The position numbers and the translations under genes were made by a program. From Actinomycetes bacterium (lineage in GTDB: Bacteria; Actinomycetota; Humimicrobiia; Humimicrobiales; Humimicrobiaceae): a stretch of DNA of 6,726 nucleotides. Location of the stretch: contig JAUWCR010000073.1 in the NCBI GenBank assembly GCA_030609215.1, positions 1-6,726 of the forward strand, read 5' to 3'. The notes beneath the pieces were generated by a model, which was given only the letters and a program-made list of their open reading frames with translations, did no database searches and was not told where the DNA came from. Of this stretch, positions 1 to 6,118 are shown one piece after another; position 1 is the first letter of the stretch; every line of letters begins with the position of its first letter.

Positions 1-1211
1 AAAGCTCTCCAGGCCCCAAACTTGTAATAAACCTAGATACTTCAATAAATTATGTAAATCCAGCTTTTGAGAAGTTAACTGGTTTCAAATCTAAAGAAAT
101 TACAGGTATAAAAGCTCCATATCCATGGTGGATAAAGGAATTACAGGATGTTACTTGTCAGAAGCTAAAAGAAGCTATGAAAAATGGACTAGAAAAAACT
201 GAAATATCTTTTAATAAAAAAAATGGAGAAAATCTGTGGGTAGAATTAACTTTTATATTAATTAAAAAAGACGGAGAAACTAAATATTACCTCTCAAACT
301 GGGTAGATATTACAGATCGTAAAAAAGTTGATGGAGCTTTAAAAGAAAGTGAAGAAAAATACAGATCAATATTTGAAAATCCTATCATTGGCGCTTATAA
401 AAGTACCTTAGGCGGAAAATATATAGACGTAAATTCAACACTTGTTAAAATGCTTGGATACCCCAGTAAAAAAGATTTGCTTTTAGTAGATATAAAAAAA
501 GATCTATATTGCTCTGAAAAAGATAGACCATCATATAATAAAAGAAAAGAACCATTTAAAGTTAACTTAAAGAAAAAAGATGGTTCTAGAATATGGGTAG
601 AAGTAAGTTCAAAAGTTATATATAACAATGGAAGACCTATAGGCTACGAAGGAATAGTTATAGATATAACGGAAAGAAAAAAAGCAGAAAGTAAATTAAG
701 ATATTTATCTTTCCATGATTCCTTAACAGGTATATATAACCGAACCTTTTTCAGTGAAGAGTTGGAGAGGCTTCAAAAAAGTAGAGATTTCCCAATTTCA
801 ATAATATCATTGGATGTAGATGGCTTAAAAGTTATTAACGATTATTTAGGACATTCTAAAGGTGACAAATTACTGACGACATTAACGATTTTGGTTCAAA
901 AAGCTATCCGAAAATCAGATATTTTTGCAAGAGTAGGTGGGGACGAATTTGTAATACTACTGCCAAAAACAGATTACGATAAAGGCAAAGAGATAATAGA
1001 CAGAATAAGTGAAGAAATAGAAAATCACAATGATAAAAATGAAAGCTTCCCATTAATTCTTTCAACTGGGTTAGCCACAAGTTTTAATAAGGCAGATAAA
1101 TTAATCGAAACAAATATAAGAGCTGATAATGTAATGTACAATGAAAAAAATTCAAAAAAACAGAAATCAAGAGAAATAATTGGGAATTATTTGAATAAAC
1201 TAAATAAATAA
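1..1211 (+). CDS. PAS-PAS-GGDEF sensor, probable diguanylate cyclase (5' partial)
   Basis: The reading frame is already open at base 3 and runs 402 codons to TAA. The ATG at 177 is internal, because PAS sequence (VINLDTSINYVNPAFEKLTGF) precedes it, so the start lies outside the window. Numbering visible residues from base 3: PAS domain 1 spans about 1-105 and ends with a PAC-like DITDRKK segment. PAS domain 2 spans about 117-227 and ends DITERKK. The GGDEF domain spans about 230-395. It carries DSLTGIYNR (239-247), a metal-binding LDVDGLKVIND stretch, and an intact GGDEF at 312-316 (bases 936-950). RKSD at 303-306 matches an RxxD inhibitory site. Intact motifs imply an active enzyme making cyclic di-GMP from two GTP, inhibited by its product, with the PAS domains as sensors of an unknown signal. 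No membrane segment is seen in the visible part. No EAL domain follows. birA begins 4 bases downstream, so the two are probably co-transcribed, although no functional link is obvious. Confidence 0.93.
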   Translation, partial: SSPGPKLVINLDTSINYVNPAFEKLTGFKSKEITGIKAPYPWWIKELQDVTCQKLKEAMKNGLEKTEISFNKKNGENLWVELTFILIKKDGETKYYLSNWVDITDRKKVDGALKESEEKYRSIFENPIIGAYKSTLGGKYIDVNSTLVKMLGYPSKKDLLLVDIKKDLYCSEKDRPSYNKRKEPFKVNLKKKDGSRIWVEVSSKVIYNNGRPIGYEGIVIDITERKKAESKLRYLSFHDSLTGIYNRTFFSEELERLQKSRDFPISIISLDVDGLKVINDYLGHSKGDKLLTTLTILVQKAIRKSDIFARVGGDEFVILLPKTDYDKGKEIIDRISEEIENHNDKNESFPLILSTGLATSFNKADKLIETNIRADNVMYNEKNSKKQKSREIIGNYLNKLNK

Positions 1212-1215
1212 AATT

Positions 1216-1896
1216 ATGCCGCCTGCCACATTTTTTAATATCCAAAAGTTTAAAGCCAATTTAAATACACAATATGTTGGAAAAAAAATAATTTACTTTA
1301 AAAAAATCGATTCTACAAATAATTACGCCTCTCAGCTGGAAAAAGAATCATTAAATAATAAAAATGACTTAAAACAAAAATTAGACGGAACTGTTATTTT
1401 ATCTGAAATTCAAACCAAAGGCAGGGGGAGATTCAATAGAACCTGGATTTCTCCTCAAGGTGGCTTATGGTTTACAATAATTCTTAAATCTAACATCAAA
1501 GAAAGCCATCTTCCAAAAATTACTTTGCTTTCTGCAATTTCAATTACTGAAATATTAAAAAAAGATTATAGCCTGGAAGCAAATATTAAATGGCCTAATG
1601 ATATTAATTATAAAGGGTGTAAAATTTGTGGGATTCTTACTGAAACTGAAAAAATAGATAATAATATATTCTTAAATATTGGAATAGGCATTAATGTAAA
1701 TATAGAAACAGAAAATTTAATAAAAGTTAATAGAAAAGCCATATCAATTAAAGATATAAAGGGAAAATCTGTAAGTAGAGAAATATTACTTGCAAGAATT
1801 TTAAACAGGCTTGAGAGCAACTACCAGTATTATATTAATACCAATGATTTTAATAAGATATTTTCAAAAGTAAAAAACAATATTACTTATGATTGA
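1216..1896 (+). CDS. birA: Biotin-[acetyl-CoA-carboxylase] ligase, catalytic domain only
   Basis: This is a 226-residue biotin-protein ligase. It activates biotin with ATP to biotinyl-AMP and transfers it to the lysine of biotin carrier proteins. Visible family motifs are DSTNNYA (32-38), GRGRFNRTW (69-77, the biotinyl-AMP loop), KWPNDI (125-130, with the catalytic-type lysine K125), KICGIL (136-141) and GIGINVN (156-162). It has no N-terminal helix-turn-helix, so unlike E. coli BirA it should not be a DNA-binding repressor. The frame stops at about the point where the family's C-terminal SH3-like domain of roughly 45-50 residues would begin, and I found no continuation in the other frames past 1896. 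ATG 1216 is the only methionine in the protein, and an in-frame stop lies at 1201-1203, so the start is forced. There is no Shine-Dalgarno. The start is 4 bases after the upstream stop, which suggests translational coupling. The MPPATFF lead is atypical; family similarity begins near residue 8. Confidence 0.9.
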   Translation: MPPATFFNIQKFKANLNTQYVGKKIIYFKKIDSTNNYASQLEKESLNNKNDLKQKLDGTVILSEIQTKGRGRFNRTWISPQGGLWFTIILKSNIKESHLPKITLLSAISITEILKKDYSLEANIKWPNDINYKGCKICGILTETEKIDNNIFLNIGIGINVNIETENLIKVNRKAISIKDIKGKSVSREILLARILNRLESNYQYYINTNDFNKIFSKVKNNITYD

Positions 1897-1929
1897 CCTT
1901 CAGTAAATAAATCCATCAAAAATTTTTTA

Positions 1930-3138
1930 CTAAATTAATGATTTTCCACCTTTTATTTTCTTAATCATTTTTGGGATGACTTCAAATAAATCTCCAACAA
2001 TACCATAGTTTGCAATATTAAAGATAGGAGCATCAGGATCTTTATTAATAGCTATTATAATATCAGAAGTCAGCATTCCTGCCAGGTGCTGTATGGCTCC
2101 AGATATTCCACAGGCAATATATACCTTGGGATTAACAGTTTTTCCAGTCTGGCCAACCTGATGAGGATATGAAATCCAGTTTGAATCTACCGCAGCTCTT
2201 GAAGCGCCAACAACTCCGCCAAGTATATCAGCAAGCTCTTTAAGCAGAGAAAATTTATCTCCACTACCTAATCCCCTGCCTCCAGAAACAATTACATCAT
2301 AATCAGTAATATTAATATTCTCTTCAAGTTCTTTCTCAATATCCACTAATTTATATTTAGTCTTAAATTTACTCTGGTCTATTTTTATATATTCAATTCT
2401 TTCACCAAAATCGCCAATTTCTTCTTTTATCTTTTTTTTCTCCATTACATGCGGTCTTACAGTTGCCATCTGAGGTCTTGAATTTTTTGTGATAATAGTT
2501 GCTAAAATATTTCCGCCAAAGGTTGGTCTGGTTTGCAGCAGTATTTTCTTTTCCTCATCAATTGATAGGCCTGTACAATCAGCAGTTAGTCCTGTTTTTA
2601 AGATTGCAGCAACTTTCGGTATTAATGTCCTCCCAAACATTGTTGCTCCGGCTAAAAAAATTTCAGGCTTGTATTTATCTATAACCTGAGCCAAAGCTTT
2701 ACTAAAAATATCATCCAGATTAACAGAGAAAACTGGATTATCAATTATGTATAGTTTATCCAATCCATATTTAAAGACTTCACCTATATCATTTTCCAAT
2801 TCACTGCCAATAGCCACTGCTGAAAGTGAAACATTTAATTTATCAGCTAGTATTCTGCCTGTACTTATAAGCTCATAACCAACATCTATTATTTTTCTAT
2901 TATTTGTTTCAAGATAAACACATACACCGCTGTAATCAGAAAAATCCCTTTCTTTCAATTCTTCCATGCCAACAATTTCAATAGAATTAAACTTGCACAC
3001 ATCAATACATGCTCCACAATACACACAGCTCTCATTTATTACTGCCATACCATCAATTATCTCAATAGCATCATACATGCAGACTCCTCTGCATATACCA
3101 CACCCTGTACAACTTTTGCTATCAACCTTAATTTCCAT
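1930..3138 (-). CDS. etfA: Electron transfer flavoprotein alpha subunit with N-terminal 2[4Fe-4S] ferredoxin domain
   Basis: This is a 402-residue EtfA. With EtfB it forms the cytoplasmic FAD heterodimer that exchanges electrons with acyl-CoA dehydrogenases. Residues 1-56 are a bacterial ferredoxin domain with two complete four-cysteine motifs: C10, C13, C16, C20 and C38, C41, C44, C48. This extension is absent from mitochondrial-type EtfA and typical of anaerobe proteins. The EtfA N-terminal domain follows from about 68. The C-terminal FAD domain shows GGRGLGSGDKF (286-296), VGASRAAVDSNW (310-321), HQVGQTGKTV (326-335), GISGAIQHLAGM (344-355) and a conserved NKDPDAPIFNIANYGIVGD (365-383). 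AGGAGG at 3151-3156 precedes the ATG by 12 bases, a slightly long spacing. An in-frame stop at 3142-3144 rules out an upstream start. It lies 29 bases downstream of etfB in the same transcript. Its end converges with birA across a 33-base gap. The extra clusters could connect the FADs to ferredoxin or another iron-sulfur partner; this is inferred. Confidence 0.96.
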   Translation of the reverse strand: MEIKVDSKSCTGCGICRGVCMYDAIEIIDGMAVINESCVYCGACIDVCKFNSIEIVGMEELKERDFSDYSGVCVYLETNNRKIIDVGYELISTGRILADKLNVSLSAVAIGSELENDIGEVFKYGLDKLYIIDNPVFSVNLDDIFSKALAQVIDKYKPEIFLAGATMFGRTLIPKVAAILKTGLTADCTGLSIDEEKKILLQTRPTFGGNILATIITKNSRPQMATVRPHVMEKKKIKEEIGDFGERIEYIKIDQSKFKTKYKLVDIEKELEENINITDYDVIVSGGRGLGSGDKFSLLKELADILGGVVGASRAAVDSNWISYPHQVGQTGKTVNPKVYIACGISGAIQHLAGMLTSDIIIAINKDPDAPIFNIANYGIVGDLFEVIPKMIKKIKGGKSLI

Positions 3139-3167
3139 AAATTATTACTTCCTCCTGCTAAAAAAAC

Positions 3168-3977
3168 TTATATTACACCTAGCTCTTTTAATTCCTTGTA
3201 AAGTTCATTTACTTGTTCGTCGGCACTTCCCTTAATTATTTTAACTTCATGTTTTACTTTTGGCGTAAAAATTTTTATAACTTTTGTATATGAACCTGAT
3301 AGGCCAGCTTCCTTCTCTTTAATATCCAGACAATTTTTATCCCAAACTGGTATCTCTGCTTTTTTAGCCTTTAATTTTCCTCTCAGTGAAGGCACTCTTG
3401 GCACATTTATATCCTTTCCTACTGAAATTGCTGCAGGCAGCCTTGTCTCTATAATTTCATACCTATCTTCCATAAGACGTTTAACCTTTACCTTCTTATA
3501 ATCTATCTCAAGTATACTGCTTACGTAACCTATAAAAGGCAGGTTCAATTTATGAGCCAGCTCAGGTCCGACTTGTCCTGTATCACCATCAAAAGTCTGT
3601 TTCCCTAATATAATTAACTTGTAGTCATCAATTTTTTTTATGGCCCTTGCTAAAGTTGCAGCAGTTGCCCATGTATCTGCACCAGCAAAAGCCCTGTCTG
3701 AAAGCAGCAATCCACTATCAACCCCCAAGGATATAGATTCTTTTAGAACTTCCTCAGCCTGAGGCGGACCCATGCTAACAGCAATTACTTCAACATCCAA
3801 ATTACCATTATTACCACTATTAAACCTTTCCTTAAGCCTTACTCCTTCTTCAATAGCATAGGTATCAAAAGGATTCACTATATTTTCTATTCCTTCCCTT
3901 ACCAGTGTATTAGTTTCAGGATCAATTTTTATTTCAGTAGAGCCTGGAACCTGTTTTATGCATACTATTATTTTAAT
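3168..3977 (-). CDS. etfB: Electron transfer flavoprotein beta subunit, probable ATT start
   Basis: This is the EtfB partner of the adjacent etfA. Starting at GTG 3878 gives only 236 residues and cuts the family's N-terminal strand. The frame stays open upstream and reads KIIVCIKQVPGSTEIKIDP, the classic EtfB beginning, followed by 'NPFDTYAIEEG'. From the in-frame TAA (3993-3995) to GTG 3878 there is no ATG, GTG or TTG. The codon in the usual methionine place is ATT (3975-3977), 8 bases after AAAGG (3986-3990), giving 269 residues, a normal family length. Other motifs in this numbering are DRAFAGADTWATA (94-106), GKQTFDGDTGQVGP (about 124-137) and the EtfB signature around VPRVPSLRGK (193-202). 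The GDTxQVGP loop resembles that of NADH-using, electron-bifurcating EtfBs, but this is not decisive. It is separated from the upstream dehydrogenase by 113 bases holding a terminator-like hairpin. The identity is certain; the start is the uncertain part. Confidence 0.93.
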   Translation of the reverse strand: MKIIVCIKQVPGSTEIKIDPETNTLVREGIENIVNPFDTYAIEEGVRLKERFNSGNNGNLDVEVIAVSMGPPQAEEVLKESISLGVDSGLLLSDRAFAGADTWATAATLARAIKKIDDYKLIILGKQTFDGDTGQVGPELAHKLNLPFIGYVSSILEIDYKKVKVKRLMEDRYEIIETRLPAAISVGKDINVPRVPSLRGKLKAKKAEIPVWDKNCLDIKEKEAGLSGSYTKVIKIFTPKVKHEVKIIKGSADEQVNELYKELKELGVI

Positions 3978-3985
3978 TTTTTTCG

Positions 3986-3990
3986 CCTTT
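3986..3990 (-). promoter_or_regulatory. Shine-Dalgarno of etfB that supports the ATT start
   Basis: On the minus strand this reads AAAGG, followed by 8 bases (CGAAAAAA) and then ATT. This is the optimal distance for an initiation codon at 3977. No comparable site lies at a suitable distance from the internal GTG at 3878, so the site decides the start. Confidence 0.55.
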
Positions 3991-3998
3991 CTTTAACA

Positions 3999-4015
3999 AT
4001 TAGTAATTACCTAAT
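3999..4015. promoter_or_regulatory. Near-palindrome upstream of etfB, candidate operator
   Basis: The plus strand reads ATTAGTAATTACCTAAT. Removing one base leaves ATTAGTAATTACTAAT, a perfect 16-bp palindrome. It lies 21 bases before the ATT start of etfB, in the position of a 5' leader or promoter-proximal operator. The outer ATTAGTA and CTAAT resemble operators of fatty-acid-responsive regulators such as FapR (flanks of the ATTAGTAC type), but the centre differs and no regulator gene is visible. The base composition makes AT palindromes likely by chance, so this is only a candidate. Confidence 0.3.
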
Positions 4016-4051
4016 CATATATTTAATTACTGCTCAATAATTCATATTATC

Positions 4052-4080
4052 AAAAAATAGACTTTAACTAAAAAAGTCTA
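4052..4080 (-). terminator. Weak intrinsic terminator or attenuator after the acyl-CoA dehydrogenase
   Basis: On the minus strand TAGACTTT (4080-4073) pairs perfectly with AAAGTCTA (4065-4058) across a 7-base loop, and six T residues follow at 4057-4052. It begins 11 bases past the TAG of the dehydrogenase. The stem has only two G-C pairs, so termination is probably partial. That would let some transcripts read on into etfBA and would lower etf expression relative to the dehydrogenase, unless etfBA has its own promoter in the remaining stretch. Confidence 0.55.
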
Positions 4081-4090
4081 ATAATTTCTT

Positions 4091-5242
4091 CTACAATACA
4101 CCTCTTTTTATCAAGTCCAATGCAATAATATTTCTTTGAATCTGGTTTGTCCCTTCATATATTTGAGTAATCTTTGCATCTCTCATCATTCTCTCAACAG
4201 GATAATCTTTCATGTATCCATATCCGCCAAGAATCTGAACAGCATCTATAGTAACCTTCATAGCCATATCTGATGCAAAAAGCTTTGACATTGCTGACAG
4301 CCTTCCTATATTTTTTTCACCACTATCTATTACTTTTGCTGTTTGATAAATAAGTGCCCTGGCTGCTTCCACATTTGTTGCCATATCTGCCAGCATATGC
4401 TGTATGGCCTGAAATGACGATATTGCAGCCCCAAACTGCTTTCTTATCTTGGAATAATTTAAGGCTTCTTCAAGTGCTGCCTGGGCTACGCCTACTGCCT
4501 GTGCCCCTACAGCTGGTCTTGACTGATCAAAAGTTTTCATTGCAATTATAAAACCCATTCCTTCTCTTGTAATAATATTTTCTCTTGGAATCTTACAATC
4601 AGTAAAAATTAACTCTCTGGTTGCAGAGGATCTTATCCCTAATTTATCTTCCTTCTTTCCAAAATTAAATCCAGGAGTGTCTCTCTCTACAATAAATGTA
4701 CTGGCGCCCCGTGCTCCTTTCCCAGGATCCGTCATCGCAAAAATAGTATAAATATCAGCTTCTCCTCCATTTGTTATCCATTGTTTTGTACCATTTAGTA
4801 TATAATAATCTCCATCCAATTTTGCAGTTGTTCTTATCCCGCCAACATCGCTTCCAGCTTCAGATTCCGTAAGGCCAAAAGCTGCTAATTTTTCTCCACT
4901 GGCAAGCTGAGGCAGGTATTTTTTCTTTTGTTCCTCACTTCCATAAATTAATATGGGTATAAATCCCAATCCGCTTGCTGCATAAGATGTTGCAACACCC
5001 ATATCGCCCCTACTCAGTTCTTCAGTAGCAATACACACTTCAAAAATACCTGTACCCATTCCCCCATATTCTTCAGGTACAAACAACCTGAATAAGTCAC
5101 TTTTCCCGACCTCTTTTAATATTTCAGTTGGGAAAATTCCTTTTTCATCCAATTCAGCTCTGGCAGGAATTATCCTTTCATCTACTATTTGCCTGCAAAT
5201 ATCTATTATCATCTGTTGTTCTTCAGTTAAAAAATATCTCAT
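4091..5242 (-). CDS. Acyl-CoA dehydrogenase, short-chain/butyryl-CoA type
   Basis: This is a complete 383-residue FAD-dependent acyl-CoA dehydrogenase of normal family length. It interconverts acyl-CoA and trans-2-enoyl-CoA and passes electrons to or from EtfAB. The N-terminal helical domain spans about 1-120. The middle beta-domain has the first family signature, FGLTESEAGSDVGG (122-135), followed by NGTKQWITNGG (150-160). The C-terminal helical domain has the second signature, ILGGYGYMKDYPVERMMRDA (337-356), and the catalytic base E363 in IYEGTNQIQR. A glutamate here is the position used by short-chain, butyryl-CoA and glutaryl-CoA enzymes. The glutaryl-CoA arginine pattern was not identified, so a butyryl/short-chain substrate is the best guess. 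GGAGG at 5247-5251 sits 4 bases before ATG. The order dehydrogenase-etfB-etfA is the classic bcd-etfBA arrangement. In anaerobes this complex either reduces crotonyl-CoA with bifurcation to ferredoxin or works in fatty-acid or amino-acid oxidation. No thiolase, crotonase or hydroxyacyl-CoA dehydrogenase is visible to decide which. Confidence 0.96.
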   Translation of the reverse strand: MRYFLTEEQQMIIDICRQIVDERIIPARAELDEKGIFPTEILKEVGKSDLFRLFVPEEYGGMGTGIFEVCIATEELSRGDMGVATSYAASGLGFIPILIYGSEEQKKKYLPQLASGEKLAAFGLTESEAGSDVGGIRTTAKLDGDYYILNGTKQWITNGGEADIYTIFAMTDPGKGARGASTFIVERDTPGFNFGKKEDKLGIRSSATRELIFTDCKIPRENIITREGMGFIIAMKTFDQSRPAVGAQAVGVAQAALEEALNYSKIRKQFGAAISSFQAIQHMLADMATNVEAARALIYQTAKVIDSGEKNIGRLSAMSKLFASDMAMKVTIDAVQILGGYGYMKDYPVERMMRDAKITQIYEGTNQIQRNIIALDLIKRGVL

Positions 5243-5246
5243 AAAT

Positions 5247-5251
5247 CCTCC
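5247..5251 (-). promoter_or_regulatory. Strong Shine-Dalgarno of the acyl-CoA dehydrogenase
   Basis: The minus strand reads CGGAGGATTTATG. The GGAGG lies 4 bases from the ATG and confirms the start at 5242. It contrasts with the weak or absent sites of birA, bioY and the carboxyltransferase gene. Confidence 0.75.
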
Positions 5252-5282
5252 GATTAATTTTACTTAAAAAGATTAGTTTTAT

Positions 5283-5385
5283 AAAAAGACGGGGTCTCAA
5301 TATAATGGTTTCACAAATATGCTTATCAATAAAATTTAGCAACAACTTGAGTAATGAAACTTTATATTTACTGATGCGTCTTTTT
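5283..5385. repeat. 103-bp imperfect palindrome in the divergent intergenic region
   Basis: Outer arms AAAAAGACG (5283-5291) and CGTCTTTTT (5377-5385) are perfect 9-bp inverted copies. Nested inside, AATATAA (5299-5305) pairs with TTATATT (5362-5368). After a one-base bulge and a G-T pair, GTTTCA (5308-5313) pairs with TGAAAC (5355-5360). GTC/GAT (5294-5296 with 5373-5375) can add three pairs, one of them a wobble, in the internal loop. The apical part, 5314-5354, shows no strong hairpin. The whole folds as one long bulged stem of about 23-26 pairs on either strand, with a T-run after the closing stem on both strands. It could be a structured leader for bioY or for the dehydrogenase, a bidirectional terminator, or a remnant of a small inverted-repeat element. 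No known riboswitch consensus was recognised. Confidence 0.55.
5299..5329 (-). promoter_or_regulatory. Candidate promoter of the dehydrogenase-etfBA cluster
   Basis: On the minus strand a -35-like TTGATA (5329-5324) is followed after 19 bases by a -10-like TATATT (5304-5299), each a 5-of-6 match to the sigma-70 consensus. The spacing is longer than optimal and AT-rich DNA gives many such matches. It would start transcription about 50 bases before the ATG, inside the long palindrome. Confidence 0.22.
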
Positions 5386-5403
5386 CATAGAACTTAATAT
5401 ATA

Positions 5404-5433
5404 TTGGAAAAATAGTGGTTTAATTTGTATTAA
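5404..5433 (+). promoter_or_regulatory. Candidate promoter of bioY and the carboxyltransferase gene
   Basis: TTGGAA (5404-5409) and TATTAA (5428-5433) are separated by 18 bases. The -10 lies in one arm of a 7-bp inverted repeat (CTTAATA 5393-5399, TATTAAG 5428-5434). A 12-bp palindrome, TTTATTAATAAA (5436-5447), follows at about the expected start of transcription. These could be regulator sites, but both are pure AT apart from the end bases and may be chance. The leader would be about 50 bases. Confidence 0.25.
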
Positions 5434-5490
5434 GATTTATTAATAAAACTTTCATTAGCATTACTGCATAAAAGATACGAAAGAATAAAA

Positions 5491-6114
5491 ATGAATATCA
5501 GTAATAATACTATAAAAACATGTATACCACCATTAATATATAAAACAGGATATAAAAAATTTACTATTAAATTAGTATTTTCTTTTATATTTGCAGTTCT
5601 TATGGCAATTTCAGCAAATTCTTTTTTCTATCTGCCATTCACTCCTGTTCCAATTACCACACAGGTAGCAACAGTTTTTATGTCTGCAATCTTTTTAGGA
5701 AGTAAGTGGGCCGCTGTAAGCCAACTACAATATATATTTATGGGTATTATAGGTTTTCCTGTATTTGCAGGTTTCAAGAGTGGAATTATAGCACTGGCAG
5801 GACCAACTGGAGGCTATATTATTGGCTTTTTAGCAGCTGCATTCATTACAGGTTATATTATTGAAAATGCTAATTTTACAATCTCCAATTCTAAAAATAA
5901 AATAGTTATATACTTTTTTGCATGCATTGCCGGGCTCTCTCTTATTTATTTACTGGGATATATTCACTTAGTTGGATTTTTAAGCAGTATATATAATAAT
6001 AAAAACTATGTAGATCTACTTACCACAGGCTGGAATTTAGGAGTTAAACCTTTTTTAATAATTGACTTTATTAAAATCCTTATTATATTAAATATCCCTA
6101 AATTATATAAATAA
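5491..6114 (+). CDS. bioY: Biotin transporter substrate-binding (S) component BioY
   Basis: This is a 207-residue integral membrane protein of normal BioY length. It captures biotin at the cytoplasmic membrane, either alone or with an ECF energising module (EcfA, EcfA', EcfT), none of which is visible here. Family motifs are FTPVPITTQ (50-58), the GFPVFAG stretch (88-94), GPTGGYIIGF (104-113) and the C-terminal helix beginning near WNLGVKPFLIIDFIKI (181-196). About six hydrophobic segments can be seen: 26-46, 57-75, 76-93, 104-123, 137-164 and 176-201. The ATG is preceded by a weak GAAAG (5479-5483) at 7 bases. It has a somewhat long polar N-terminal lead of about 22 residues before the first helix. 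The next gene starts 4 bases after its stop, so the two form one operon. Biotin uptake next to a biotin-dependent enzyme family member suggests dedicated supply of the cofactor. The nearby birA lacks a DNA-binding domain, so BirA repression is unlikely. Confidence 0.93.
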   Translation: MNISNNTIKTCIPPLIYKTGYKKFTIKLVFSFIFAVLMAISANSFFYLPFTPVPITTQVATVFMSAIFLGSKWAAVSQLQYIFMGIIGFPVFAGFKSGIIALAGPTGGYIIGFLAAAFITGYIIENANFTISNSKNKIVIYFFACIAGLSLIYLLGYIHLVGFLSSIYNNKNYVDLLTTGWNLGVKPFLIIDFIKILIILNIPKLYK

Positions 6115-6118
6115 AAAA

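Noticed and set aside
177..179. ATG 177 as the start of the PAS-GGDEF gene
   Set aside because: The frame is open upstream to the window edge and encodes recognisable PAS sequence, so this methionine is internal.
1897..1929. AAAAATTTTTT run between the convergent ends of birA and etfA as a bidirectional terminator
   Set aside because: The A-run and T-run are adjacent with no loop, there is no G-C pair, and no longer stem could be built around it; it is probably just AT-rich spacer.
2966..3235. Open frames on the plus strand opposite etfA, etfB and the dehydrogenase, and minus-strand frames opposite the sensor and birA
   Set aside because: They are low-complexity shadows antisense to genes with clear family motifs and have no recognisable domains or ribosome-binding sites.
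3876..3878. GTG 3878 as the start of etfB
   Set aside because: It would delete the conserved KIIVCIKQVPGS strand that is encoded in frame upstream, and it has no well-placed Shine-Dalgarno.
5283..5385. Known riboswitch (cyclic di-GMP, T-box or other) upstream of bioY
   Set aside because: I saw none of the conserved cores of these classes in the stretch; only the stem pairing supports an RNA.
5436..5447. TTTATTAATAAA, a perfect 12-bp palindrome before bioY, as an operator
   Set aside because: It is entirely A/T in very AT-rich DNA and can easily arise by chance; it is mentioned only within the promoter entry.
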